A stretch of 64,000 bases of DNA from Chalara sp. BL73 (Eukaryota; Ascomycota; Leotiomycetes; Helotiales): contig CAKJVC010000014.1 in the NCBI GenBank assembly GCA_918026815.1, forward strand, positions 1,240,001 to 1,304,000, in the 5' to 3' direction. The position numbers and the translations under genes are program-made. Position 1 is the stretch's first letter. Each line of letters begins with the position of its first letter. This document shows positions 37,345-48,176 of this stretch, one piece after another. Under the pieces are notes generated by a model. That model was not told the origin of the DNA, did not search any database, and saw only the letters and a program-made list of their open reading frames with translations.

Positions 37345-38132
37345 TCATTGTCCCTTGATGTTGGCTGGTGTGCTCCTCTTTACTCTTGCATTTAGACTAC
37401 CGTTAAAAATTCGATAAACCCGTTGCAGAACAACCGTACTACTCGTCATCAGGGCAGCGGCTCCTGAAAACAACAATATTCGTTGTGGCGTATCAAGCAC
37501 TCCGAACAGTGGATATGGGTAACTATCTCTAGGTTAGCAAAGTTCCCAAGTCACCGGCTCTTCCGCCAATAGACTCACAATCCATTTCTCTGGTAACATT
37601 GCTCAACCCACGCCCAATAGCTTACTGCAAGTACAGAACTGAGACCCATTGCTGGCAGTGCTTTGATGGTCCAAGGGGGGCTCAAGAATAGCAGATCTAC
37701 CACTAGGAGAATAGCCGGCATAGCATGGAAACCGATATCTGCCCACGGCGCGATCTCTATTTCAGGTGGTACAAGTAATGTTTTATCTATCGCGCTAATG
37801 CCCCAGTATAGGAAACTGATCAACACTTCCAATGGCGCGGAACATAGAGACAAGCCATTCTTGACCAAGAATAATGATGGCGAGAGGGTGATATCTGCGA
37901 GGAGACCAAATACAAAGGTCAGAAATGCAACAGTGAGCCCGATAATCGTTAAGTATTGGAAGTGCCATCCATATGATTCATTGATGAACGTTGGAAAGTC
38001 GAATAAGTATTTGTAACTGAGGGAGAAGGAGATCAGGCCGAGAATATGAATGATGGCAGACGCCCCTCGTCCGGGGGACTGCATGCGCTGTAGAGGATGG
38101 CGCGTAGCCAGCTTCTGAGAATTAGTCGACAT
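37345..38132 (-). CDS. FAR-17a/AIG1-like integral membrane protein
   Basis: Two exons (38132-37579, 37522-37345) give 243 residues with about six membrane segments. Animal AIG1 and ADTRP are threonine hydrolases that cleave fatty-acid esters of hydroxy fatty acids. The active threonine of that family appears to align with the Thr in FQYLTIIGL, and the second catalytic residue with His in ADIGFHAMPA. The second exon starts at the TAG just before TTACCC, restoring the family ending NGFYPYPLFGVL; the donor is GTGAGT. Fungal members are uncharacterised, so hydrolase activity is transferred from the family. The start codon is 240 bases from that of the divergent cyclophilin gene. Confidence 0.87.
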
Positions 38133-38372
38133 GCTGTAGTTGGAATGAACTGTGAGGCACTTCGTAAGATGCGCTTGAGTTGTTAACCTGTAGTAAGAGA
38201 AACGTCGATGTCATACTTTCGGAACCGGATACGGAGATACCCGAGCACATAGCCGTGCCTTGGCTAGTTGTTGATTGGATATCCGCATTTGGCCCATAAA
38301 TATTTTAGCTCTCAGCCTTATTTTACATTCTACCTCCTCCACATTACCAGAACAACCCATAACAATTCAAAG
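38133..38372. promoter_or_regulatory. Short bidirectional promoter (AIG1-like / PPWD1-like)
   Basis: Only 240 bases lie between two divergent start codons, so the genes must share promoter DNA. An AT-rich part with a pyrimidine-rich stretch near 38326-38342 precedes the cyclophilin start. Confidence 0.6.
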
Positions 38373-40463
38373 ATGGCTTCGGAGGATAAAAAGTCTAACA
38401 AGCGGACGCGATCGGAGGATGAAGGTATGTTAAGAGCCACTCTCAAGTTTCAAATATAACACTGACACACCTCAGAATCCTCGTCTGACGATGATATGGG
38501 ACCACAGCTTCCTTCGGCAGAAGCCCCCAAGAAGAAAAGACGCAAACTGCCATACGAGAAACTTTACATATCTGCCCTTCCCGCCTCAGCGCGATACTCG
38601 AAATCTCTCATGCACAAAGAGCAGCTAGCTTTTGTGACCATGACACCGCTTACTGACTTCCTTATAACAAGCTCTGTGGATGGTGTTGTAAAATTCTGGA
38701 AGAAGGTTGCGGATGGCATTGAGTTTGTAAAGGAGTTTAAGGCACATACTGGGGAGATAATAAGTGTTTCAGTAAGCTCAGATGGAAGGAGTTTTGCGAC
38801 AGCAGGCGTGGACAAAACTATCACGATATTCGACGTTGTGACCTTCGATCTCTTAACTATGCTCAGCCTAGAATTCACGCCCAAATGTGTTTGCTGGGTG
38901 CACAAACGTGGAGCCTCCATCCCTTTACTTGCAGTCTCTGATGAAGTTAATCACAACATACGCATATACGATGGACGAGGAGACAATCAAGAGCCTCTTC
39001 ATACAATCACAGGTCTTCACCGAAGTGTGGTATCATTGATGGCCTTTAATGATGTGTACGACTGTGTTATCTCCGCTGATGAGAACGGTATGCTGGAATA
39101 CTGGAGGCCAGGAACATATGAAAAACCGGATAACGTCTTCGAGTACAAGAGCTCGACGAACCTCTTTGAATTTAAGAAGGCGAAAACTACACCAACCTCT
39201 CTTGCAATATCTCCATCTGGGTCTCAGTTTGTAACTTTCTCATTTCCAGATCGGAAAGTTAGGGTCTTTGACTTCCCTACTGGCAAACTATATCGAACGT
39301 ATGATGAGTCCTTACAAACCATAGAGGATATGCAACAAGCTGGAACTGGTCTTCAGAAGTTTGAGGACGTAGAGTTTGGTCGCCGGCTTGCAACGGAACG
39401 AGAGATTGAAAGTCCGTCTTTACGGAACAAAGTCAGCGTGATTTTCGATGAGACTGGGCACTTCATCATTTATGGATCGATGTTTGGCACAAAAGTGTTA
39501 AATACATATACTAATAGAGTTGTCAAGGTTTTCGGGAAGGACGAGAATTTCAGGCCCTTGAGCTTAGCAATCTACCAGGGACAACCACAAAAGAAAGGCA
39601 TCACGACAGTGGCAATGGCTGCTTCGAACAATCCTCTGCTTCAGGAATCCGAGGTCAGGGATCCTATTCTCTTCACAACTGGCGTCGGCAAAGTACGTTT
39701 CTACATGTTTACGAATGACGAGGAGATCTCGAAATCAGAACGCGACGTTCAAAATGAGAAACCGACGAGTTCGAATGCAAGAAAAGTTGTGGAAGCCAAA
39801 ATAGCAGAAACTGGAACCGCGGCAATCATCCATACCACGTACGGAGATGTTCATGTGCGACTTTTCCCAGACGCAGCTCCAAAAGCCGTGGAGAACTTTG
39901 TAACCCATTCGAGACAAGGTTATTATAATAACACTATCTTTCACCGAGTCATTCGCAAGTTTATGATTCAGTGTGGGGACCCACTAGGAGATGGTACTGG
40001 CGGCGAATCTATCTGGGGAAGAGAGTTCGAGGATGAGTTTAGCACGCTGAAGCACGACAAACCTTACACGTTGAGTATGGCCAATGCAGGACCAAACACC
40101 AATGGGAGCCAATTCTTCATTACGACAGAAAAGACTGTATGTGAAAACATTCCTTCATGCCATCTCTTTCCTTTTCATGATGAGCAACATTGGTCCGTGT
40201 TACCGAGCGGCCTCAAGAACCGTCATTTGACGAACACCAATGCATGCAATGCAACTCTGATTCAAGCTTCATACTTCGGTGTGTGATTTACTTTGACTTT
40301 ACTGGCATGCTAACTCCTTTGACAGCCTTGGCTTGATAACAAGCATACTATCTTCGGTAGGGCGATTCAAGGCCTGGATGTTATACATAAGATCGAGAAC
40401 ACTCGGGTCTATAAAGAGAAACCCGAGGAAGATATCAAAATTCTAAATATAGAAGTCATGTAG
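38373..40463 (+). CDS. PPWD1: WD40-repeat cyclophilin (PPWD1-like peptidyl-prolyl isomerase)
   Basis: Three exons (38373-38424, 38476-40136, 40326-40463) give 616 residues. PPWD1 is a spliceosome-associated nuclear prolyl cis-trans isomerase. A basic, KKKRRK-containing N-terminus could act as nuclear signal. WD40 repeats follow from about residue 65 to 420 (for example [11 protein letters not shown] and [11 protein letters not shown]). The cyclophilin domain spans about 464-616. Catalytic-site residues are present: Arg in [16 protein letters not shown], the NGSQFFITT strand and the Trp in PWLDNKH that corresponds to the cyclosporin-contact position. The last intron is 189 bases, long for this window; without removing it the domain would lose its end ([15 protein letters not shown]). 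The first intron is phase 1 with GTATGT and CTCAG. Confidence 0.94.
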
Positions 40464-40889
40464 AAGAAATAAAGCAGAATCATCCAACTAGACAGACTAC
40501 ACAGCGCTCACGTGCACGAGATACATGAGAGTCGGTTTTGAGCCTGAGGCTGCAACCAACCAAAGCCGACCCCAAGACCCACCATCACCTTGTCTTAGTG
40601 TATTGCCTAGTCGAGACGGCTCAACCAGAGCTTCTGCCATGCCGTAGCTCCCACCAAGTTCTTATTCATAAAACGCTGCTGTCTTCTCTCTTTCCTACGC
40701 TTCCTCCACTGGAACTCTTTCAACGAGGTAATCTGACCGACATGAGAAATGCATTGAGAAGAAGGCGATCGATAGATCAATTATCTCACTGCTTCGCTAC
40801 AGAGCGGACTCTACCCCACGTCCGGCTCTGGATGAACTGTGCTCCTCAACCATAGGAGATAATAAGGCGCCTGGGGCTTTCATGACACG
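40464..40889. promoter_or_regulatory. Upstream region of the Zn2Cys6 regulator gene
   Basis: 426 bases between two genes on the same strand; it must hold the end of one and the promoter of the next. No coding sequence is supported. Confidence 0.4.
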
Positions 40890-43737
40890 ATGCCGCGCCC
40901 GAAGAAAGCTGGCGCGCCCGAGCCAAAGAAGAGAAGTCGTAATGGATGTTGGTGAGCTTTTACCCTACCAGATCACAAGGCTGTTCTCGCTTTTATTTCG
41001 TCTACTAACAATGCGCTAGGCCATGTAAAAACCGGAAAGTCAAGTGCGACGAGACCCATCCAACATGCCAAAATTGTCGGCGACAGGGAGAGACGTGCGA
41101 TTATAGTATAAGACTAAATTGGGAAGGCCGTGGAAAGAAAAAGGACAGCCCTGCAGGACCTGGCCAGATCAATTTCTCGAACGGTGGACCGAGCACACCG
41201 CAGACCGCAGAATCGCCTCCAGGACAGATGACACAAGGATCACTTCCTGTCGTGGGCTTTGCAAGCCATCTGCAACCAACAGAAAGTTCACGTATCGGTC
41301 AGCAACCCATATATTCGCTGCCGCATCTGGATCTGGCGCCACCACGCGCATTAGATCGTGACAACTCGATGATCGATCCTGCTTTGATGGCACAACTCAA
41401 TCCCCCATTATTTCGTAATGACCTGTATCCAGGGGGTCCTCCAGAGTACGCCCAAAGCTACGAACGCTATCGATCTCTTACACCGAACACATCAGTCCTA
41501 GGACCACCTGTTCCTCCAAGATCTGCTATGTCTCAAGGGGCCAAAGATTCCTCCATCTCACCATCGGAGCATGGTTTCAGAAGCCCTGTTAGACAATCTC
41601 GGAGCTTCGATCATGTGGATGCCATGGGATCAAATAAAGATGGTACCTCTACAGCCAGTTTGGAGAGACCTCCAAAGCGCGCACGGTACCAACTCGACCA
41701 AGCTATTGCTGGTCTGTCTCATGATATAATAATGCCTCCGCCAAACGTGGCAGCCTACCCTTCTCATAATCCCGAGTCCCAAGCCTCCAGTGTAATTATA
41801 GCCGCCCCCAGTTCTATTGGCACCCCTTTGACACCAGCGTCTAGTCATAGTGATGATATTTACAAGCACTACTCTGGTAAGCTATCTTCAAATACACCAA
41901 ACGACTCTCCTGAACACCGTCGACTCTCCGTTAGCTCTCTGTTGTCCGGACCAACAACCGCCGTCCTACCTCACCAAACCTATGGATCAGGTGGCTGTAG
42001 CATCGATGACCTTCAAAACTGGTCACTAAAAGTCAATGGCTCTAGCCAGGATACGACTTACGGTGTTGACAGAGGATTCAGAGACTTAGATATCGGGAAC
42101 AATGATGATGAAAATGCCATTTCTGGCAGTTCTCCTACGGTATCGCGGGATCACCTCGAATCTAAGGAGGGTGAATTGTTCTCGCCCATCGAGTTTGGTT
42201 TTGGCACAGAGGTCGCCAATAATGTCTTCCAGAATGGCACATATTATGATAATCCGGTTCCTATCTGCGTTCCAAAGGTCCTTGAGCCTCTGCCAAGCAA
42301 GCTGCTTGAGAATCCTATGAATCTACTATACTTCCATCACTTTCTCAATCATACAGCAGATTGTTTGGTGCCGCATAACTGCTCCTCAAATCCATTCAAG
42401 AGCATCCTGCCGCAAATGGCTGTCAGCGATGAGAACCTTATGAATTTGCTGTTAGCATACTCAGCATCACACCGAGCGCGACACTTACGGCAACCAGAGC
42501 CAGCAACTCGAATTGCCCTTTGGGTTCAAGAGTAAGTCATCTGATTCCATTGCTAATCTATCGATTCGCGGCCTTCTAGATAGCTTTTCCATCTACTAAT
42601 TTCATGTGCAGTATATTTCCAAACCTTAGGCATGCTCTCGATGATCCAAACGCTATCCTCTCGAATGCAAACCTCGCCACTGCTATCATGCTTGCATCTC
42701 TAGAAATCATATCTCCTAAAGCATTCGGTGTCGAAGTACCCTGGCAAAATCACTTAGATATGGCTCGTCAAATCATTGCAGCTAGAGGCGGCCCTCAAAG
42801 GATGCAGACTGCTTCACGAGGGGACAAGGTTTCTTCCTTTCTTTGGAGTTGGTTTGCTTATCTCGATGTGCTTGGCAGCCTCTCTGGCGGAAGGTCTAAT
42901 TCTCCATCCTCATCATGGATTCTTGATTATGAAACAGACGTCGAAAATGAATATTCAATCGACTGTATTCTAGGTTTCACTAACTTAACCCTTACAATCC
43001 TAGCTAAAATTGCAGAATTGTCTAGGATATGCGATAATTCACGAATTGGACCTGATCATACAATCAGAGCCGACTGGAGACCATCAAGAGATGTGATTTC
43101 TCGGGCAGAAAAACTCGAGGCAGAACTTGCCGCTTCCCGGTTACATCCAGTAAAATCATGCACGCATATGCAGTCATCAGGAGAGGCTGTATACTCATGG
43201 GATAGTCTAGAAATGACCGCTACGAATGCAGCTTTTCACTGGGCTGGACTCGTACATTTGCATAGGCGCATATTAGGGAAACCCTCGACTCATGATGATG
43301 TCCAAAGTGCTGTTCGTGAGATTGTTGGTGCTTTGCACAGGGTTAGGAAGGGCAGTAGCGCGGAAGCCTGCTTATTGTTTCCAATGTTTACGGCTGGTAA
43401 GCCCTTGATTTTTGGGCAATCCCTACTTTGGAAAACGTTCCAGGAGTCTCTGTACACTAAGACAAAGCCTTGCTCTTGGAATTGTCTTAATATACAGAAA
43501 CTCCTGGAGCATTGTTCAAGTCTTGAATGCGACTAGGAAGGCAAGTCTAACGCAGAAGTTCTCACTACAGGATGTGATGCCCGTGAGGAAAAACAACGAG
43601 CCGATATTCTCGATAGGATAAAAAGCGTGGAACGGACTGGCATGACTCAAGTACACAAGGCTCGAAAACTAATGGAACGAGTTTGGCAGACTGGCAAACC
43701 TTGGGAGACTCTAGTCGCTGGAGAATTTTTTGGATGA
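40890..43737 (+). CDS. Zn2Cys6 fungal transcription factor
   Basis: Four exons (40890-40951, 41020-42531, 42612-43396, 43571-43737) give 841 residues. The binuclear zinc cluster is Cys20, 23, 30, 37, 40 and 47, with basic KNRKVK between the second and third cysteines. It spans the first intron, which splits the Trp codon in NGCWPCKNRK. A long Ser/Pro-rich region (about 50-370) leads to a helical regulatory domain of the fungal transcription factor type (DUF3468-like). Its end reads TGMTQVHKARKLMERVWQTG and KPWETLVAGEFFG. Such factors bind CGG-type sites and control metabolic genes; the target is unknown. The last intron is long (174 bases) and stays open for about 45 codons. Retention would give a different C-terminus, but the spliced form fits the family. 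Confidence 0.9.
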
Positions 43738-46125
43738 AGCAAGGGCCGAGAATGCCTTAAAAGGTCATCGCACTTCGAAGCACCCTTCTTCATTCGAAAT
43801 TATGCAGTTTACTTACGTTTAAAGCTGACATAAGCCACACAACTCGAAGATAAGAATCATAAATATTAGTGTGTTTGTCCTTGTCAGATACGAGGCACGT
43901 TTATTCAGCAGACGCGTCACATCAAGCGTAGTGTCCTGAGCATGACCATAAAAGGCTTACAACCCGCCTGGAGAGCACTAGTGGTAGAAGTCATCTCTCG
44001 CTTTCTACACTCTTGGTCAATTTGCTAATCACGGCGAGAGAAATTGTTCTTGTCCTATACCCTAGGCATATCGGCATTGGCTGGTATTTTGCATGTTCCT
44101 TAGCGTTACTACTTTATCGCCAAGCCATGCACTGCTTTGGTCGAACGTTGCTACAGGTGTGGACTTTGTCGTTATCGTCCTGGGTATGACGGAAAAAGAC
44201 CTAATATCTGGTGATTCTCTTTAGACTGGGGAGGAAGAAGAAGGATACTTGGGGTCAGCCTGAGTATCCGGAGGACGGCCGTTGATTGCCACTTATCTCA
44301 ACTGCGCTCTCATGGCCTAGGTTTTACCACATGTGCGGCTTTAGCGGAGTTGTGATGTGCAAGAGGCTGTTAACCACCATTACGGGATCTTTTCTGAAGG
44401 AGATAAGCGTGATAGTAAGCATTAGGTCTGGCAAGCCTATGACTTTTGCTCCGAAGCCAGCATCCAGGACTCGGCCTGGGAAGATTCAAGGTCCATCTTG
44501 TTGTGGTTACCTAAACGTAGTGTGTTGGAACGTTTGGCTCTTCGTATTTATTTCGAAGCGTGGAACGTCGGGTTGGGATGGTCACGTCTTGCCAGAAGGT
44601 GGTCAAACACCTGAAAAGCTCGAGCCGCCTCAGTGACAAAGGGAAGGTACACAGATAATTCGGGCAACGAGTTCATGCAGGACGATGCCTACATCTAAAA
44701 TGGTCTACAACTCGCCTTCGCCCTATCAACGACGATGAAATATTGGTTCACGATCAATACTATTGCCATGATAGCCATTTGTGGTCCAACGGCAGACAAA
44801 CGGGATACCAACTATTGACTTGTTCGTCATCTCATGATAAAGATGGGAAGAAAATTGGCAGTATCTAAACAGACTAATCATATAGTCTATTGTAGCTTCT
44901 TGAAGGACTTTGCCGGCTGGACATATACCCACCTTTACGGTAGCTAGAAATTGTTGATAGGATAGAAGATCATCTGTCCTATCCACTTTTTAATTGCAGA
45001 ATCTCGTTTAGGCATTTAGCCCTCTACTGATGCTGCCACTAGCAACGTATCTATCAGAGCGAAGAAATATTTTATGTCCATCGATCCTTAGCTCTGGATA
45101 AAGAATATGTGGTGTTGAGGGTCACTAAGCGAAGAAATCTACGCATGAATCTCGGTGGACGCCTACGCATTAAGTTGATACGGCGATTTAAAGCGAGACA
45201 AGGCTTGCCAGATGGCAGTAAGAAGCGGTTAGCCTAGTCTACAGCGTCCTAAGATTCCTACAAGATGAAGTGGTGGCTACATCTTGTGGTGAGAATAGCC
45301 ACTCAGTCAGAGGTGCAATACGGTTGCGTCGGGCGTACGCCTCCCATAGAATTTTAAATGGTCAACGAGAGGCGACGGGTTTTGAGTCATAGAATGAGGT
45401 GTTTATGGAGCGTGCCGGCTATGTAGACAAACTGTTCGAGAAATGACGACACGGCTTTGCCTCTCATGTTTTGTCTTTCTATTTTGGCTATGACAAGGGT
45501 TGTGACGTTCGTATGCCTTAACACTTAAATGCTTGAATTTCATAATGCTGCAGCTATGCTCATGTAAAATCTAGCCTATAGCTACCTGTCCGAAAATGAG
45601 GGCCCAGTTCGTCCTATGCAATTACGGCTTTATGCAACCCACGACCATGTTATCCGGGTAACATAGGACTACTTTACCATCGGCTTCGCCCGTCTAAATA
45701 GAGCACTTGGTTTCGGTCGCTCTTGCTGAATGGCTTAAAATATGACTCTCGTGCATTGTACCTACTTTATTCTCAAGGATTGGAAATGCATGGTGTTGCA
45801 GCCTACCTAAATCCCACTAGAACGCGGTATATCGTTACAGGAGATGGTCAGGCTTTTTGTGTAAAGTTGGTTAGCCTTGACCCTTTCATCTAGCTCAATT
45901 TTGAATTCCCAATCGATCATAATACGCAACCTACCTGCTTCTCTAAGCCCGCTCGTCCAAATAGCGTTTCTTGTCAGGCGTGTTCATCTGTTTCTAAGTA
46001 TCTATAATTTTTCTTCTTCTCTCATTCAGAAATTCATCATTCCTCTATGCCTCGACACCTGAAACTACCTATACACACTCCTCGCCAACCCCATCTAGTG
46101 CTTATCATCAAAATCAAATGCAGTT
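43738..46125. other. Long gene-free stretch
   Basis: About 2.4 kb with only short, motif-less open frames on both strands. I recognise no gene, repeat or transposon. It could hold degraded sequence, but nothing here proves it. Confidence 0.4.
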
Positions 46126-48039
46126 CTATAATTTCGACTTCTTACGCTCCTCCTTCGCGCGATCCCTCAACACCCGCCTCAGAATCTTTCCACTGGCGCT
46201 CTTCGGAATCTCGTCCACGAATTTCACGCCACCTCGCAGCCGTTTATGGCTCGCCACCTTGGCGTTCAACCAATCCACAATGTGCTTTTCGGTCTCTGGG
46301 GAATGCTGAACGCCCTTCTTTGGGACAATATATGCACGTGGGACCTGTTCTCGACGTTAACAAATGGATAAATAAATTGCGGAAGGGCGAAACTACTTCG
46401 GTGGCTTGTTCTTCTATGTAAACCCCAATCACCGCTACGTCGTCTACTTCTTCATTGCCAAGAAGTATGCCTTCGAGCTCGGCGGGCGGAACCTGGAAGC
46501 CTTTGTATTTGATCAATTCCTTCACACGATCCGTGATGTAAAAATTGCCTTTGTTGTCTTGGTGGCCCACATCCCCCGTCTTGAAGTAGCCGTCTTCTGT
46601 TAATGCATTCTTGGTGCCTTCTGGGTTGTTGAGATAGCCTTTGAACACATTAGGGCCTTTGATCCACAACTCGCCCGTTTCTCCCGCTGGAACTTCATTC
46701 CCTTCCTCATCCATGTACTTGGCCGTCTGGTTCGGTAAGAGCTTCCCTACAGACCCAATCGTCTTATCCCAATCGCTCCACGGTTGCGTGTGCGTCGTTG
46801 GGCTTGTCTCACTTAATCCATAGCCTTGCTTTATCGGGACTTTCAGCCTTTTATACACGGTATCTACGAGATCGCGGGTCAAGGGTGCGGCACCGGAGTT
46901 TAGCATGCGGAGAGTGGAGAGATCGTACTTGGACACGACGGGGGACTTTCCAAGCTGCAGTACGACTGGTGGGACGATGTAAGCAAATGTTATCCGGTGG
47001 GTTTGTACGTGTTGACAGAAGCGCTCCAGGTCGAATTTTGGCATCACGATTAGTTCGGTGCCGGAGTAGAATGATTGATGAATTAGACATGTCAGACCCT
47101 GATTCTCTTAGCGTGTGAGCTAAAATAATTTGTTGAAGCTACTCACATATATGTGGAAGAATGGTAAGAATGCCATTATCTTGTCTGCGCGTCTTGAGGT
47201 CAGTAATGTCGCATAGATAAGTACTGAGATGAAATGTTGACAAGCCAGAAAATCATTTTAGAAAAAGGATGTTTGAGTGCGCACCTCCTCTCCCATCTGT
47301 TCCGCCATACCAGTGCAGGTTGTTGCCCTCCGCATACTTGATTTGTAACGTATTTGCAACAATATTCTCATGCGAAAGCATTACTCCTTTAGGATTGCCA
47401 GTCGTGCCACTGCTGTATACCAGGAATGCTAAATCTGTCTGCGGATCAATCTTTGCCCGGCGATATCGACTAGTGCCGGATATGTTCCTGACACTCGTAA
47501 AGTGCTTGAACCGTGACGTCTCATCTCGCTCATCACCCATCAATATAATCCGGTCATCCTCAATGCCCACCTTCTTTGCTGCTTCGATTGCCTGCTTCAG
47601 GAACGCCTTCTGCGTCACAATCGCCTTGGCTCCCGAGTCCTTAAGTTGAAAGGCCAGCTCTTCAACAGTATATCCTGGATTTGCAGGTGAGAGAATTCCG
47701 CCAGCCCAGTGTGTTCCCCAAGTGATGGCGGGCGTATCGATGCAGTTCGGAGTGTATAGTGCCAGCACATCACCTTTCTTCCACTCCCATACTGCTTTTA
47801 ATCCTTTTCCAAAATCAATCGCTGTATCTCGAGTTTGCGCATAGGTATAAGAACGTGAGGTATCTGGATCGGTGTAGATTACTATTGGATAAATCAGATT
47901 GACTGAAACATTCCAAAGGGGTAGAAGCTCTCTCCAAACCTTTATCATCCGGAAACTTTCTATCCTTGCGCTCGAATAGAAATGTCCAGATATCTAGCTT
48001 TGGGATGTCGAGGCGGGGGTAACTGGATTCGGAAGGCAT
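46126..48039 (-). CDS. Peroxisomal-type acyl-CoA / 4-coumarate-CoA ligase-like enzyme
   Basis: Five exons (48039-47940, 47881-47285, 47184-47147, 47098-46397, 46344-46126) give 551 residues. The enzyme activates a carboxylic acid to its acyl-adenylate and then the CoA thioester. The AMP-binding P-loop YSSGTTGNPKG is at about 189-199. It is followed by FLPFFHIYGL, GYGLSETSP, YFKTGDVG and ITDRVKELIKYKGFQ. The catalytic lysine lies in SASGKILRR. The C-terminus is exactly SKL, the canonical peroxisomal PTS1 signal. Exon 3 has only 38 bases but supplies the essential DKIMAFLPFFHIY. The intron-1 donor (GTTTGG) is weak, but the join gives DDKVIYTDPDTSRSY. The substrate could be a fatty, aromatic or phenylpropanoid acid. 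Confidence 0.93.
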
Positions 48040-48176
48040 CCTGCGAGATTGACAGCAATGATGAGGAGGATTACCCAGATGTCGAAGTCTGGCACAAAGT
48101 CAAAGTATTGCGCGAGTACATATGCGGTGATTAGAGAGATGGTTGTTCCGACGACGAAGGTGACCACTTTGGACAT
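47994..48176 (-). other. Short membrane-type open frame overlapping the ligase start
   Basis: A 60-codon frame starts at an ATG 137 bases upstream of the ligase ATG and ends 46 bases inside the ligase first exon in another frame. Its product is strongly hydrophobic (for example VVTFVVGTTISLITAYVLAQ, then DIWVILLIIAVNLAG). It could be a regulatory upstream frame, a small membrane protein or chance. Confidence 0.35.

Noticed and set aside
40137..40325. Unspliced end of the cyclophilin gene
   Set aside because: Reading through loses the conserved end of the cyclophilin domain; splicing restores [15 protein letters not shown].
44286..44636. 116-codon open frame in the gene-free stretch
   Set aside because: No recognisable domain, no ATG at its start that I could justify and no linked exons.
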